Assembly: GCA_022826185.1 (NCBI GenBank)
Contig: JAJDVH010000211.1
Span: 1-39,245 of the forward strand
Source of the DNA: Alphaproteobacteria bacterium
GTDB taxonomy: Bacteria; Pseudomonadota; Alphaproteobacteria; Bin95
DNA: 39,245 nucleotides
Direction of reading: 5' to 3'
Shown: in pieces, positions 7,770-17,205 of the stretch
Position numbering within the stretch: position 1 is the stretch's first letter
Layout: each line of letters begins with the position of its first letter
The notes under the pieces: generated by a model
The model's input: the letters and a program-made list of their open reading frames with translations, nothing else
Database searches by the model: none
What the model was told of the DNA's origin: nothing
Translations under genes and position numbers: made by a program

Positions 7770-9506
7770 TCACCGCCGGCCGAACAGGCGTTCTATGTCT
7801 GCGAGCTTGAGTTCGACATAGGTCGGGCGGCCGTGATTGCACTGGCCGGAGCGCGGCGTGGCTTCCATTTCGCGCAGGAGCGCGTCCATCTCCGCGGCGC
7901 CGAGCCGCCGGCCGGCGCGCACCGAGCCGTGGCAGGCCATGGTCGCCGCCACGTCCTCCAGCCGCTCCTTGAGGGCAAGCGCGAGGCCGTGCTCGGCGAG
8001 ATCGTCGGCGAGATCGCGCACCAGCCCCTTCACGTCCGCTTCGCCGAGCGCGGCCGGGGTCTCGCGCACCAGCACCGCCTCGGAGCCGAACCGTTCCAGC
8101 ACGAGGCCGAGCTCGCCCAGTTCCTCCGCCTTGGCCGCGAGGCGCTCGGCCCCGGCTTCGTCGAGCTCGACCACCTCCGGCAGCAGCAGCGCCTGGCGCG
8201 GCGGCGGGCCGTCGGCGAGCGCCCGGCGCATGCGCTCCAGCACGAGCCGCTCATGGGCGGCATGCTGGTCCACCAGCACGATGCCGTCCCCGGTCTGCGC
8301 CACGATATAGGTGTCGTGAAGCTGCGCGCGCGCCGCGCCCAGCGGCAGGCCGGCCGTGTCTGGCGCCTCCGGGGCGGGCGGCGGCGCGGACGGCGGCAAG
8401 GCAGGGTCGAGCGGCGCCTGCCATTCGGCCGCGCGTTCGGCAAGCTGCAAGGGCGGCGCGGCGGTCCCACCCGGCCGGAAACGGCCCATGAGCGGCGCAG
8501 CGGCAGCGGGCGCGGCGGCCCGATGGCCTTCTTCGGCAAGCGCGCGCCTGAGCGCCGAGACGATGAGCGAGCGCACGCGCCCGGCCTCGCGGAAGCGGAT
8601 TTCGGTCTTCGCCGGATGCACGTTCACGTCCACCCGGTCGGGCGGCAGGTCGAGGAACAGCGCCAGCACGGGAAAGCGCCCGCGCGGCACCAGCTCCTCA
8701 TAGCCGGCGCGGACCGCGCCCTGGAGCAGGCGGTCGCGCACCGGGCGGCCGTTGACGAACAGATATTGCGCCTGCGCCGTGCCGCGGTGCCAGGTCGGCA
8801 GCCCGGCATGGCCCGAGAGACGGATGCCGTCGGCTTCGAGCGCGACCGCCACCGAGTTGTCCGTGAACGCCGCCCCCAGCACGTCCGCGAGCCGGGCGAG
8901 CGGGTCGGAGGCCGCCGGCGAGGCCCAGGCGCGGCGCCCGTCATGCTCCAGCGAAAAGGCGATGGCGGGGCGCGCCATGGCGAGGCGCTTCAGCGTGTCC
9001 GCGGCGGCGAGATATTCCGCGCGGGCGGATTTCAGGAATTTGAGGCGCGCGGGCACGGCGCGGAAGAGGCCCGCCGCTTCCACCCGGGTGCCGCGCGCGC
9101 GGGCCGCCGGCTCGAGCGCGCCGGGATCGCCATTGTCGACCGAGAGGCGCCAGGCTTCGGCCGCGCCCTCCGCCCGGCTGGCGATCGTGAGGCGCGAGAC
9201 GGAGGCGATGGACGGCAGCGCCTCGCCGCGAAAGCCCAGCGTGCGGATATCGACGAGGTCGTCGCCGGCAAGCTTCGAGGTGGCGTGGCGTTCGAGCGCG
9301 AGCGCGAGCTCGTCCCGTGCGATGCCGACGCCGTCGTCGTCCACCGCAATCCAGGCGGCGCCGCCCGCGCGCAACGCGCAGTCGATGCGGCCCGCGCCTG
9401 CGTCGATGGCGTTCTCGACCAGCTCCTTGAGCGCGGCGGCCGGGCGTTCGACCACCTCGCCCGCCGCGATGCGGTTGACCACCGCTTCCGGCAGGCGGCG
9501 CAGCAT
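7770..9506 (-). CDS. mutL: DNA mismatch repair protein MutL
   Basis: A 578-residue MutL. The N-terminal GHKL ATPase has [11 protein letters not shown] (27-37), DDGVGI (57-62) and GFRGEAL (91-97). The C-terminal domain has [14 protein letters not shown] (from 413), matching the DQHA-x2-E-x4-E endonuclease motif, plus ACHGSVRAG (524-532) and CNHGRPT (556-562). It should therefore nick DNA itself, as in bacteria that lack MutH. A Pro/Ala-rich linker joins the halves. Its ATG overlaps the pgi stop by one base (TGATG), which indicates translational coupling. The open frame continues far upstream antisense to other genes, so the start is set by this overlap and the family N-terminus. Confidence 0.95.
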   Translation of the reverse strand: MLRRLPEAVVNRIAAGEVVERPAAALKELVENAIDAGAGRIDCALRAGGAAWIAVDDDGVGIARDELALALERHATSKLAGDDLVDIRTLGFRGEALPSIASVSRLTIASRAEGAAEAWRLSVDNGDPGALEPAARARGTRVEAAGLFRAVPARLKFLKSARAEYLAAADTLKRLAMARPAIAFSLEHDGRRAWASPAASDPLARLADVLGAAFTDNSVAVALEADGIRLSGHAGLPTWHRGTAQAQYLFVNGRPVRDRLLQGAVRAGYEELVPRGRFPVLALFLDLPPDRVDVNVHPAKTEIRFREAGRVRSLIVSALRRALAEEGHRAAAPAAAAPLMGRFRPGGTAAPPLQLAERAAEWQAPLDPALPPSAPPPAPEAPDTAGLPLGAARAQLHDTYIVAQTGDGIVLVDQHAAHERLVLERMRRALADGPPPRQALLLPEVVELDEAGAERLAAKAEELGELGLVLERFGSEAVLVRETPAALGEADVKGLVRDLADDLAEHGLALALKERLEDVAATMACHGSVRAGRRLGAAEMDALLREMEATPRSGQCNHGRPTYVELKLADIERLFGRR

Positions 9507-10804
9507 CAGCGCCCGTCCATGGCCGCGAGATAGTCCCGCGCGAGCGCCTTGCCCTGCTCTACCGCCGGCTGGTCGAACGGATCGACGCCCATAAGGCGCG
9601 CGGCCAGGATCGTCTCCAGCATGAAATGCATCATCAGCGCGCCGAGCGCTGCTTCGTCGACGCGCTCCAGCAGCAGCTGGCGCACCGGCCGGCCCTTCAG
9701 CGCCAGCGTTTCCACGGTCGCGCGCGCCTCCGCGTCCAGCAGGTCGCCCATGCTGCGCCCGGCAAGCCATGCAAGGCGCTCGTCCCGGGCCAGCGCCGGC
9801 GGCACGATTCGCCCGCGCCCGGCGCTGTCGGCCCGCACCACTGTGAAGAGCTTGTCGTCCGGCCCGTCCAGCCAGAGCTGGAGCTGGCTGTGCTGGTCCA
9901 CGGCGCCGAGCGCGGGCGCCGGCAGCGTGCCCTTGCCCCCCTTGCCGAGGCTCTCCGCCCAGAGCTGGCGGAACCACATGGCGAAGGGCGCGAGCCGGTC
10001 GGCATAGACCGCCAGCACGGCGCTCCGCCCCGTCCCGGCCCCGCAGGCGATGTTGAGCGCGGCGCCGAGCGCGGGGTCGCTCGCGCCCGGCCGGGCGGCG
10101 TTCAGGCTCCGGTGCAGCACCTGGTGCGCGCCCTCGCGCAGCGCCGCCGGGTCGAGGCCGGCGATCACCGCCGGCAGGAGCCCGACGGGCGTGAGCGCTG
10201 CATAACGCCCGCCTATGCCAGGATCGTGGTCGATGACGAAGAAGCCCCACGATTCCGCAAGCCGCCTGAGCGGACTCGCGCCGGGCTCCGCGATCACGGT
10301 CACATGCGGCGCCGCATTCTCCCGGCCGACTGCATCCGCCAGCGCCTCCAGACAGATCAGGAACTGCAGCAGCGTCTCGGCCGTGCCGCCCGACTTGGAG
10401 ATGGCCAGGAAATCGGTGCGCGCGAGGTCGAGGCTCCGGAACAGATGGTCGAAGGTATGCGGGTCGACATTGTCGAGGAAGTGCAGCCGGGGCGAATCGC
10501 CGCTCGGCCCGAAGCCCGAATCGGCGAGCGCGTAGAGCGCCTGCCCGCCGAGGCTGGACCCGCCCGTGCCCAGGATCACCACATCGTCGGCATGTTCGCG
10601 GTGGTGCTCGGCCCGCGCCTCGATCATGGCGAGGTCGCCCCGCGCTTCGGGAAGGCGCAGCAGCGGCAGGCTGCCGTCGTCATAGGCGCAGCGCAGTCCG
10701 GCCAGCCCCTCGGCCGTTGCGGCGAGCGCGCGGTCGAAAGCGCCGCTTTCGGTGACGGCCGAACAGCGTGAAAGGTCCTGCCGGTAGGGGAGGTCGCCCA
10801 GCAC
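9506..10804 (-). CDS. pgi: Glucose-6-phosphate isomerase, short form
   Basis: A 432-residue phosphoglucose isomerase interconverting glucose-6-phosphate and fructose-6-phosphate. The SIS-domain phosphate loops [11 protein letters not shown] and [12 protein letters not shown] are clear, as are [14 protein letters not shown], the SLGKGGKGT stretch and [13 protein letters not shown] near the active site. It is about 120 residues shorter than the E. coli enzyme, typical of the short forms in some alphaproteobacteria, so it is not a truncation. It is 17 bases downstream of the lipoprotein gene and one base overlapped with mutL. Confidence 0.93.
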   Translation of the reverse strand: MLGDLPYRQDLSRCSAVTESGAFDRALAATAEGLAGLRCAYDDGSLPLLRLPEARGDLAMIEARAEHHREHADDVVILGTGGSSLGGQALYALADSGFGPSGDSPRLHFLDNVDPHTFDHLFRSLDLARTDFLAISKSGGTAETLLQFLICLEALADAVGRENAAPHVTVIAEPGASPLRRLAESWGFFVIDHDPGIGGRYAALTPVGLLPAVIAGLDPAALREGAHQVLHRSLNAARPGASDPALGAALNIACGAGTGRSAVLAVYADRLAPFAMWFRQLWAESLGKGGKGTLPAPALGAVDQHSQLQLWLDGPDDKLFTVVRADSAGRGRIVPPALARDERLAWLAGRSMGDLLDAEARATVETLALKGRPVRQLLLERVDEAALGALMMHFMLETILAARLMGVDPFDQPAVEQGKALARDYLAAMDGR

Positions 10805-10821
10805 CGCCGCGTCCCTCCGCC

Positions 10822-11334
10822 CTACCGGCGCTGGATGGTCGGCGTCTCGCCCTCGGTCGGCGGCTTGCCCAGGGCCTCGTTCTCGCGCAGCCGCTTGCTC
10901 TCCGCCGCCGCGTCCACGACGGTCGCATGCGTCTCGCGGTCTTCCCAGAAGATCAGGTCGTCAAGCAGCCGGCGGTTCTTCCGGGCGAGCTCGGCCGTCT
11001 CCTCATCGATCCGCCGGCGGAAGCTGCTGTCCACCTTGGCGCCGCCCATCTTGGAGAGGAGCGCCGTCTCGCCAGCGGACTTCGCCGCGCTGCCGCTCCC
11101 GCCCGCGCCGGTCAGCGTCTGGCGCGCGCTCTCGCGCCGGGGCTGCTCCTGCGGGCGCACCGTGCCCGGCTCCGGCGGGCGGAGCCGGAAATCGGGCGGC
11201 ACGGTGAGCGGCGCATGGCGGAGCACGGCGAATTCGTCCGGCCCCTGGCGGTCGATGCCGAAGGTCTCGGCCACATCGCACGCGCCGAGGGTGAACACCG
11301 CGCCTGCAACCAGTGCTATCGACCGGATCATCAT
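10822..11334 (-). CDS. DUF3035 lipoprotein
   Basis: A 170-residue predicted lipoprotein: hydrophobic N-terminus with lipobox TLGAC (Cys19), then a Pro/Arg-rich segment (PPDFRLRPPEPG) typical of DUF3035. The remainder is charged and probably helical. The function is unknown. The ATG overlaps the lspA stop by four bases (ATGA). Coupling to lspA, which encodes the signal peptidase that matures lipoproteins, fits its class and is a recurrent alphaproteobacterial arrangement. It probably sits in the outer membrane, since no Asp follows the Cys at +2 beyond the D at residue 20; that Asp could instead signal inner-membrane retention under the E. coli rule. Confidence 0.82.
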   Translation of the reverse strand: MMIRSIALVAGAVFTLGACDVAETFGIDRQGPDEFAVLRHAPLTVPPDFRLRPPEPGTVRPQEQPRRESARQTLTGAGGSGSAAKSAGETALLSKMGGAKVDSSFRRRIDEETAELARKNRRLLDDLIFWEDRETHATVVDAAAESKRLRENEALGKPPTEGETPTIQRR

Positions 11335-11867
11335 CGGGTTCGTTCCTTCCCGCCGCCGGTTTCCCCGGTTCGCCGACCGCGCAGGAACACGGCGTCGAAC
11401 AACAGCATGGCGACGCCGACGGTAATGGCGGAATCGGCCAGATTGAAGGCATACCAGTGCCAGCCGGCGATATGGAAGTCAAGAAAGTCCACCACCGCCC
11501 CGCGCGTCAGCCGATCGAGAATGTTGCCGGCCGCCCCGCCTGCGACCGCGCCGAGCGCCAGCGCCTCGAACCGCCGGGGGGAGCGCAGCATCCAGACGAC
11601 CAGCACAGCCGCCACCGCCGCCCCGATCGCCGCCAGCACGAGCGGGCCGGCCGCGCCGAACATGCCGAAGCTCACCCCCCGGTTCCAGACCAGCACGATG
11701 TTGAAGAAGGGCAGGACCTCGACCGGCAGGCCCGCATGGGCCGCCAGCACCCAGAGCTTGGCCGCCTGGTCCGCGGCGAAGACCAGAACGGCGGCGGCCA
11801 GCCCGTATCGTGCGGGCGTACGCAGGGCGTCAGGCGGCCGCTTCCGGCGGCAGCGCCCGGAGCGCAT
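11331..11867 (-). CDS. lspA: Lipoprotein signal peptidase LspA
   Basis: Signal peptidase II, the inner-membrane aspartyl protease that cleaves prolipoproteins at the lipobox. Four hydrophobic segments are visible. The catalytic aspartates are in GNILDRL (D118) and FNLADSAITVG (D145). The only canonical start near the expected N-terminus is the ATG at 11867, which overlaps the end of ileS by 38 bases and gives 178 residues; the extra Arg-rich head is unusual. A CTG near residue 15 is an alternative start. Downstream it is coupled to the DUF3035 lipoprotein by ATGA. Confidence 0.9.
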   Translation of the reverse strand: MRSGRCRRKRPPDALRTPARYGLAAAVLVFAADQAAKLWVLAAHAGLPVEVLPFFNIVLVWNRGVSFGMFGAAGPLVLAAIGAAVAAVLVVWMLRSPRRFEALALGAVAGGAAGNILDRLTRGAVVDFLDFHIAGWHWYAFNLADSAITVGVAMLLFDAVFLRGRRTGETGGGKERTR

Positions 11868-14637
11868 CGGCGCAGCGCCCGCAGATATCCACCCCGGCCC
11901 GGCCCACATCCGGCAGCCGGCGCCAGCAGCGCGCGCAGCGCTCGTGCTGCGAGGCCGCCGGCACCACCGCCACACCCTCCACCTCCTCCAGCCGGAAGGC
12001 GTCGGCGGGCGGCTCGCCCTCGCCGAAGGCAATCGTCGAAACGATGGCGATCTCCGCGAGGTCCAGCCCGTCGAGCGACGCCCGGCGCTCCGGCGCCAGC
12101 CAGACGACCGGCGCCGCGTCGAGGCCGGAGCGCATGCGCTTTGCGGCGCGCTCGCGTTCGATGGCGCCGGTCACCACCCGGCGCACGGCCCGCACCTCCG
12201 CCCAGCGCGCCGCCAGCGCCTCGTCCCGCCACGCCACCGGCGCTTCTGGGAACTGGCGCAGATGCACCGATTCGCCCCCGGCGTCGCCGTGGCGGGCGAG
12301 CCAGGCTTCCTCGGCGGTGAAGCACAGGATGGGCGCGGTCCAGGCGGTCAGGCAGTCGAACAGCAGGTCGAGCACCGTCCGGGCCGAGCGGCGCGCGAGG
12401 CTCGACGCCGGGTCGCAATAAAGGACGTCCTTGCGGATATCGAGATAGAAGGCCGAGAGGTCCACGGCGCAGAAATTATGCAGCGCCGTCCACATGGCAT
12501 GGAAGTCGTAGTCCTCGATAGCCCGGCGCACCAGCCGGTCCAGCTCCCACAGCCTGTGCAGCACCCAGCGCTCCAGCTCCGGCATGTCGGCGGGCGCGAC
12601 GCGCTCGGCGGGCGAGAAGCCCGAGAGGTTGCCGAGCAGGTAGCGCAGCGTGTTGCGGATGCGCCGGTAGAGCTCCGCCTGGTGCTTCAGGATGTTCTCG
12701 CCGATGCGCAGATCGTCCGAATAGTCGGCGGAGACCGTCCAGATGCGCAGGATGTCGGCGCCGTAGCGGTCGATGACTTCCTGCGGGGCCGTCACATTGC
12801 CGAGCGATTTCGACATTTTGCGCCCGTCCTCGTCGAGCACGAAGCCATGCGTCAGCACGGCGTCGAAGGGCGCGCGGCCGCGCGTGCCGGCGGCCTCCAG
12901 CAGCGAGGAATGGAACCAGCCCCGGTGCTGGTCGGAGCCTTCCAGATAGAGCGAGGCCGGCCAGCGCTGGGTTTCGTTGCCTTCCAGCACGAAGGCGTGG
13001 GTCGAGCCCGAATCGAACCACACCTCCACGATGTCCTGCACCTGGTCCCAGTCGTCCGGGTCGCGGTCCGGGCCGAGAAAGTGCGAGGCCGGCAGTTCGA
13101 ACCAGGCGTCCCCGCCATGCTCGCGGAAGGCCGCCAGCACGCGCTCGTTCACGGCCTCGTCGCGCAGGACCTCCCCGGTCTCCCGGTGGGTGAATACCGG
13201 GATCGGCACGCCCCAGGCGCGCTGGCGCGAGACGCACCAGTCCGGGCGCCCCTCGATCATGGAGCCGAGCCGGCGGCGTCCGCTTTCCGGCACGAAGCGG
13301 GTTGCGGCGACCGCCTCCAGCGCCTTGTCCCGGAGGCCGTTGGTCTCCATCGAGATGAACCACTGGGTCGTGGCCCGGAAGATGAGCGGCGCGTGGGAGC
13401 GCCAGGAATGCGGGTAGCTGTGCTGCAGCTTCCCCTGTCCGAGCAGCGCGCCCGCCTCTTCCAGCGCGGCGATGACCGCCCTGTCGGCCCCGCCCGGCTT
13501 GCCGTCCGCCGTCAGCACGCGCTCGCCGGCGAAGTGGGGCACATGCGCCCGGTACATGCTGTCGCCGTCCAGATAGTCGGTGACCTCCAGCCCGTTGGCG
13601 GTGCCGAGATTGAAGTCGTCCGCGCCGTGGCCGGGCGCGATATGCACCACGCCCGTGCCCTGGTCCATGGTGACGAAATCGGCCGCCATCACCGGCGACT
13701 CGGTTTCGTAGCCGAAGGCGGCGAGCGGGTGCGCCGCGACGGCGCCCACAAGCTCCGCGCCCTTGAAGCGCGCTAAAACCTCGTGGCTCTCGAACCCGCA
13801 TTCCGCGAGGAAGGGCTGGAGCCTGGCCTCCGCGACGATCAGCGCCTCGCTGCGGCCCGGCACGGCGACGCGCGCATAGTCGGCCCCGGCGGCGACCGCG
13901 AGGCCGCGATTGCCGGGAATGGTCCAGGGCGTCGTCGTCCAGATGACGAGCGCGGCCGGGGCCTCCGGCCCGCGCAGCACCGGCATGGCGACATGGATCC
14001 AGGGCGAGACATGGTCGTGATATTCGACCTCGGCGTCGGCGAGCGCGGTCTTCTCCGCGACCGACCAGAGCACCGGCTTCATGCCGCGGTAGAGGCCGCC
14101 ATTCATGACATAGCGGCAGATTTCGCCCGCAATCGCCGCCTCGGCCCCGTTCGACATGGTGGTGTAGTAATTGTCCCAGTCGCCGAGCACGCCGAGGCGC
14201 TTGAACTCCTCGCGCTGGGTGTCGATCCAGAGCGCGGCGAACTCCCGGCATTCCCGGCGGAACTCCAGGATCGGCACCGCGTCCTTGTCGCGGCCGCCGG
14301 CGCGGTAGTCCTCCTCCACCTTCCATTCGATCGGCAGGCCGTGGCAGTCCCAGCCGGGGATGTAATGGGCGTCCATGCCGGTCATCTGCCGGCTGCGGTT
14401 GATGACGTCCTTCAGGATCTTGTTGAGCGCGTGGCCGATATGCAGGTGGCCGTTCGCATAGGGCGGGCCGTCATGGAGGATGAATTTCTCCCGCCCCCGC
14501 GCGGCTTCGCGCTGGCGGCCGAACAGGTCCTGCGCCTCCCAGCGCGCCAGGATCTGCGGTTCGCGCCTTGCGAGGCCGGCGCGCATCGGGAAATCCGTCT
14601 TCGGCAGGAAGACGGTGTCGCGGTAATCCTGGGTCAT
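11830..14637 (-). CDS. ileS: Isoleucyl-tRNA synthetase
   Basis: A 935-residue class I aminoacyl-tRNA synthetase. The HIGH signature is in HLHIGHALN (about 65-73) and KMSKS at 607-611 (DGRKMSKSLGN). The editing domain and anticodon-binding region are in the usual order. The C-terminal zinc finger is intact: C901-x2-C904 and C919-x2-C922. Length and all key residues are normal, so this is the bacterial type. It lies 65 bases downstream of dksA and overlaps the chosen lspA start. Confidence 0.97.
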   Translation of the reverse strand: MTQDYRDTVFLPKTDFPMRAGLARREPQILARWEAQDLFGRQREAARGREKFILHDGPPYANGHLHIGHALNKILKDVINRSRQMTGMDAHYIPGWDCHGLPIEWKVEEDYRAGGRDKDAVPILEFRRECREFAALWIDTQREEFKRLGVLGDWDNYYTTMSNGAEAAIAGEICRYVMNGGLYRGMKPVLWSVAEKTALADAEVEYHDHVSPWIHVAMPVLRGPEAPAALVIWTTTPWTIPGNRGLAVAAGADYARVAVPGRSEALIVAEARLQPFLAECGFESHEVLARFKGAELVGAVAAHPLAAFGYETESPVMAADFVTMDQGTGVVHIAPGHGADDFNLGTANGLEVTDYLDGDSMYRAHVPHFAGERVLTADGKPGGADRAVIAALEEAGALLGQGKLQHSYPHSWRSHAPLIFRATTQWFISMETNGLRDKALEAVAATRFVPESGRRRLGSMIEGRPDWCVSRQRAWGVPIPVFTHRETGEVLRDEAVNERVLAAFREHGGDAWFELPASHFLGPDRDPDDWDQVQDIVEVWFDSGSTHAFVLEGNETQRWPASLYLEGSDQHRGWFHSSLLEAAGTRGRAPFDAVLTHGFVLDEDGRKMSKSLGNVTAPQEVIDRYGADILRIWTVSADYSDDLRIGENILKHQAELYRRIRNTLRYLLGNLSGFSPAERVAPADMPELERWVLHRLWELDRLVRRAIEDYDFHAMWTALHNFCAVDLSAFYLDIRKDVLYCDPASSLARRSARTVLDLLFDCLTAWTAPILCFTAEEAWLARHGDAGGESVHLRQFPEAPVAWRDEALAARWAEVRAVRRVVTGAIERERAAKRMRSGLDAAPVVWLAPERRASLDGLDLAEIAIVSTIAFGEGEPPADAFRLEEVEGVAVVPAASQHERCARCWRRLPDVGRAGVDICGRCADALRALPPEAAA

Positions 14638-14702
14638 TCGGGTTCGCCGTTTGCCGGGTCGGTGAAAGAGGGCTCCGCCGGATTGCGGCCGCCCGCGCGG
14701 CC

Positions 14703-15119
14703 TCAGTCCGACCGGTGCATGCGCTCGCTCCGTTCATGGAGCTCCTGCGCCTGGATGGAGAGCGTCGCGATCGGCCGGGCTTCCAGCCGGCCGAGGTCTA
14801 TAGGTTCGTCGGTCTGCTCGCAATAGCCGTATGTGCCGTCGTCGATCCGCTTGAGCGCCTGGTCGATCTTGGCGATCAGCTTGCGCGCCCGGTCCCGCGT
14901 GCGCAGCGCAAGGCGCTTGTCGGTTTCCATCGAGGCGCGCTCGCCGTCGTCGGCGACCCGGAGGCTGTCGCTTTGCAGCTGGTGGACGGCTTCGGAGGAG
15001 TCGCGGATCAGGCGTTCCTTCCAGTCCAGCAGCTTCGTCCGGAAATATTCCTGCTGCATCGGGTTCATGAAATCTTCGCTTCTGGAAGGCTTATAGTCGG
15101 GAGGCAGCGAAACCCCCAT
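14703..15119 (-). CDS. dksA: DksA-family RNA polymerase regulator
   Basis: A 138-residue DksA. It binds the RNA polymerase secondary channel and, with ppGpp, resets promoter choice in the stringent response. The coiled-coil tip reads DDGERAS (57-63), equivalent to the DxxDxA tip with Glu at the second acidic position and the Ala kept. The zinc-finger positions read C100, T103, S121 and A124, so zinc cannot be bound in the classical way; this is the usual alphaproteobacterial form. The start MGVSLPPDYKPS matches family N-termini. It heads the block with ileS, and element B lies immediately upstream with a promoter pointing at it. Confidence 0.93.
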   Translation of the reverse strand: MGVSLPPDYKPSRSEDFMNPMQQEYFRTKLLDWKERLIRDSSEAVHQLQSDSLRVADDGERASMETDKRLALRTRDRARKLIAKIDQALKRIDDGTYGYCEQTDEPIDLGRLEARPIATLSIQAQELHERSERMHRSD

Positions 15120-15187
15120 GGAACACCCCGCTCATTTCCGCCGACGGGCCGGAAGCTAACGAACGCGCCCCGGCGAGTCAACGCCGT

Positions 15188-15222
15188 TGCAGCCGCGATC
15201 CCCGATTCCGCCGCAGCCGATG
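15188..15222 (-). repeat. Partial dispersed repeat tail (copy B)
   Basis: On the minus strand this reads TCGGCTGCGGC then GGAATCGGGGATC, similar to the CCGGCTGCGGC-AGCATCGCGAATC core of copy A at about 789-813. It sits downstream of array B as copy A sits downstream of array A. The match is short and degenerate. Confidence 0.35.
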
Positions 15223-15259
15223 GAGACCGGACCGCCCGTCGCGGAGACCCCGTGCAGGG

Positions 15260-15306
15260 TGTCATGGAATGTCATGAAGCGTCATGTTTTGTCATGTTTT
15301 GTCATG
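15260..15306 (-). repeat. Five CATGACA decamers, array B
   Basis: Read on the minus strand: CATGACA, CATGACA, CATGACG, CATGACA, CATGACA with spacers AAA, AAA, CTT and TTC, an exact 10-base period. The third unit has one A-to-G change. As in array A, each unit contains ATGA, and each ATG is in frame with the TGA two units on. The array lies about 140 bases upstream of the dksA start. Confidence 0.9.
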
Positions 15307-15390
15307 CGGCCCCCTGCGCCGCCCCGCTCTCTCCCCGTTTTCGCCGGGGCCTTGTCGTCCCGATTCCCGCATGTCTCTGCTCCACCGCAT
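15292..15390 (-). CDS. Possible 32-residue small protein of element B
   Basis: The ATG at 15390 follows a very strong Shine-Dalgarno sequence, GGAAGGAGG, at good spacing. The 32-codon frame is Arg/Gly-rich and ends GRRRGPHDKT, with its TGA inside the second decamer of array B. Only the last five residues match the element A peptide, and those are fixed by the repeat DNA. If translated, it may act as a leader peptide or upstream ORF for dksA. No family is recognised. Confidence 0.35.
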   Translation of the reverse strand: MRWSRDMRESGRQGPGENGERAGRRRGPHDKT

Positions 15391-15442
15391 TCCGTTCGCC
15401 TCCTTCCGTTCGCCCCGCCGCCGGCCGGACCGTGCGGCGGGA

Positions 15443-15553
15443 CCCTGTTTCGCGCGTATCGCGCGCCCGTCCGCGCGCGTCGGCGCCGGCGCGGTTCGCG
15501 CGCCTGATTGCGCCTGCGCGCGCGAGGCAGATTCAGGGCGCACCTCTCCCGCC
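15443..15553 (-). ncRNA. Conserved GC-rich structured leader of element B
   Basis: The complement carries the same blocks as element A in the same order: GGGAGAGGTGCGC near 15553-15541, the 31-base block (15513-15483) and the 24-base block (15466-15443). The two hairpins with loops CGAAC (15504-15488) and GATAC (15465-15451) are identical to A. The sequence between the blocks differs in length and content. This is a structured leader between the promoter and a small ORF, upstream of dksA. Confidence 0.45.
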
Positions 15554-15621
15554 CGGTCCGCCGGGGTCTTTTCGCACCGATGCCAGGCAAAGCGGTCTCC
15601 GGATACCGCTCCCTCCCGCCC

Positions 15622-15650
15622 TATATCGGGCGCGGACGGCCGGATGTCAA
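15622..15650 (-). promoter_or_regulatory. Strong promoter of element B, upstream of dksA
   Basis: A consensus -35 TTGACA (15650-15645) is followed after 17 bases by GATATA (15627-15622), or after 19 by TATAGG. Immediately upstream is an AT-rich run (AAATTTAAAAATG) like an UP element, striking in this GC-rich genome. It fires toward dksA, so the dksA mRNA may carry element B as a 5' leader of about 500 bases. Confidence 0.6.
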
Positions 15651-15705
15651 GATCAAAAGTAGAACATTTTTAAATTTCTTCGACTCCGGATGCGTCTGGC
15701 AGTCC

Positions 15706-17205
15706 CTACCCCTCCGCCTGCCACCGCAGCACCGGCTTGCGCGCCGCCTGCGTCTCGTCGAGCCGGCGCCGCGGGGCGTGGAAGGGGGCCTCCGTCAGCG
15801 GGGCGCCGTCCTTCGCGCGCTCGGCGAGGCCGCGCATGATGGCGATGAAGCGGTCGAGGCTGGCGCGGGTCTCGGTCTCGGTCGGCTCCACCAGCATCGC
15901 GCCGTGCACCACCAGCGGAAAATAAACCGTCATCGGGTGCAGCCCCTCGTCGATCATCGCCTTGGCGATGTCGAGCGTCGAGACGCCTGTGTCGCGGAGC
16001 GCGCGGTCGTCGAACAGCGCCTCGTGCATGGCCGGGCCCGAATGGGCGAAGGGCGCGGAATAGACGTCCTCCAGCTTGCGCAGCAGGTAGTTCGCGTTCA
16101 GCACGGCGTCGCCCGAGACCTGGCGGAGCCCGTCCGCGCCGTGGCTCATCATGTAGGCGAGCGCGCGCACGAACATGCCCATCTGGCCGTGGAACGCCTT
16201 CATCCGCCCGAAGGCCCGGCCGTTCGCCTCCTCCAGCCTGAGCGCGCCGTCTTCCTCGACGATGCGCGGCACCGGCGCGTAGGGCGCGAGCGCGTCGGAG
16301 AACACCACCGGCCCGGAGCCCGGCCCGCCGCCGCCATGCGGGGTCGAGAAGGTCTTGTGCAGGTTGATGTGCATGGCGTCGACGCCCAGGTCGCCCGGCC
16401 TGACCCGCCCGACAATGGCGTTGAAATTCGCCCCGTCGCAGTAGAAGTAGCCGCCCGCTTCGTGCACGGCGTCAGCGATGCGGCGGATGTCGTTCTCGAA
16501 TACGCCGCAGGTGTTGGGGTTGGTCAGCATGACCGCCGCCACGCCGCCCTCGCCCGCCAGCGCCTCGAAGCGCTCCGGATCGACGCGCCCGCGCCCGTCC
16601 TCCGGGATGGAAACCACCTCGAAGCCGAGCGCCGCGGCCGTGGCGGGGTTGGTGCCGTGGGCGGAATCCGGCACCAGCACGCGCCGGCGGTCCGCATTCG
16701 CCGCGCCGCCCGCATCGAGCGCGGCGCGGATCGCCATCATGCCGCAGAGTTCGCCATGCGCGCCGGCGCCGGGCGTGAGCGCCACGCCGGGCATGCCGGT
16801 CAGCACCGAGAGCCAGCGCTGCACCTCCCGGCAGAGCGCGAGCGCTCCCTGCACGGTGCTCTCCGGCTGGAGGGGGTGGATGTCCGCGAAGCCCGGCAGC
16901 CGCGCCATGCGCTCGTTCAGGCGCGGATTGTGCTTCATGGTACAGGAGCCGAGCGGGAAGAGGCCGGTGTCGATGCCGTAATTCTTCTGCGAGAGCCTTG
17001 TGTAGTGGCGCACCACCGTCGGCTCGGCGAGGCTCGGCAGGCCGACCGGGCCGGAGCGCGCGAGGCCGCCCAGCCGGTCGGCGCCGATGTCCGCTTCCGG
17101 CCAGTCCACGCCGAGGGCGCCGGGGCTGTCCTGCTCGAAGATCAGCGGCTCCTCGATGCTGAGCCCGAAATCGCCGGAAACCGTGTCGCGGGAGTTGCCG
17201 GTCAT
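15706..17205 (-). CDS. gcvPB: Glycine dehydrogenase (decarboxylating) subunit 2
   Basis: A 499-residue C-terminal-type subunit of the two-subunit P-protein of the glycine cleavage system. It is PLP-dependent, decarboxylates glycine and passes the aminomethyl group to the lipoyl arm of GcvH. The PLP lysine is in [17 protein letters not shown] (Lys284); [10 protein letters not shown] and [11 protein letters not shown] are also typical. Its ATG overlaps the gcvPA stop by four bases (ATGA), consistent with equimolar synthesis of the two subunits. It is the last gene of the gcv operon; element B begins just beyond its stop. Confidence 0.95.
   Translation of the reverse strand: MTGNSRDTVSGDFGLSIEEPLIFEQDSPGALGVDWPEADIGADRLGGLARSGPVGLPSLAEPTVVRHYTRLSQKNYGIDTGLFPLGSCTMKHNPRLNERMARLPGFADIHPLQPESTVQGALALCREVQRWLSVLTGMPGVALTPGAGAHGELCGMMAIRAALDAGGAANADRRRVLVPDSAHGTNPATAAALGFEVVSIPEDGRGRVDPERFEALAGEGGVAAVMLTNPNTCGVFENDIRRIADAVHEAGGYFYCDGANFNAIVGRVRPGDLGVDAMHINLHKTFSTPHGGGGPGSGPVVFSDALAPYAPVPRIVEEDGALRLEEANGRAFGRMKAFHGQMGMFVRALAYMMSHGADGLRQVSGDAVLNANYLLRKLEDVYSAPFAHSGPAMHEALFDDRALRDTGVSTLDIAKAMIDEGLHPMTVYFPLVVHGAMLVEPTETETRASLDRFIAIMRGLAERAKDGAPLTEAPFHAPRRRLDETQAARKPVLRWQAEG

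Noticed and set aside
10768-13776. 1002-codon + strand ORF antisense to pgi, lspA and ileS
   Set aside because: It has no domain and an Arg/Ala/His-rich composition that is the mirror of GC-rich codons in well-identified genes on the other strand.
14703-15119. DksA as a broken gene because zinc-finger cysteines are missing
   Set aside because: The C/T/S/A pattern is normal for alphaproteobacterial DksA; length and coiled-coil tip are intact.
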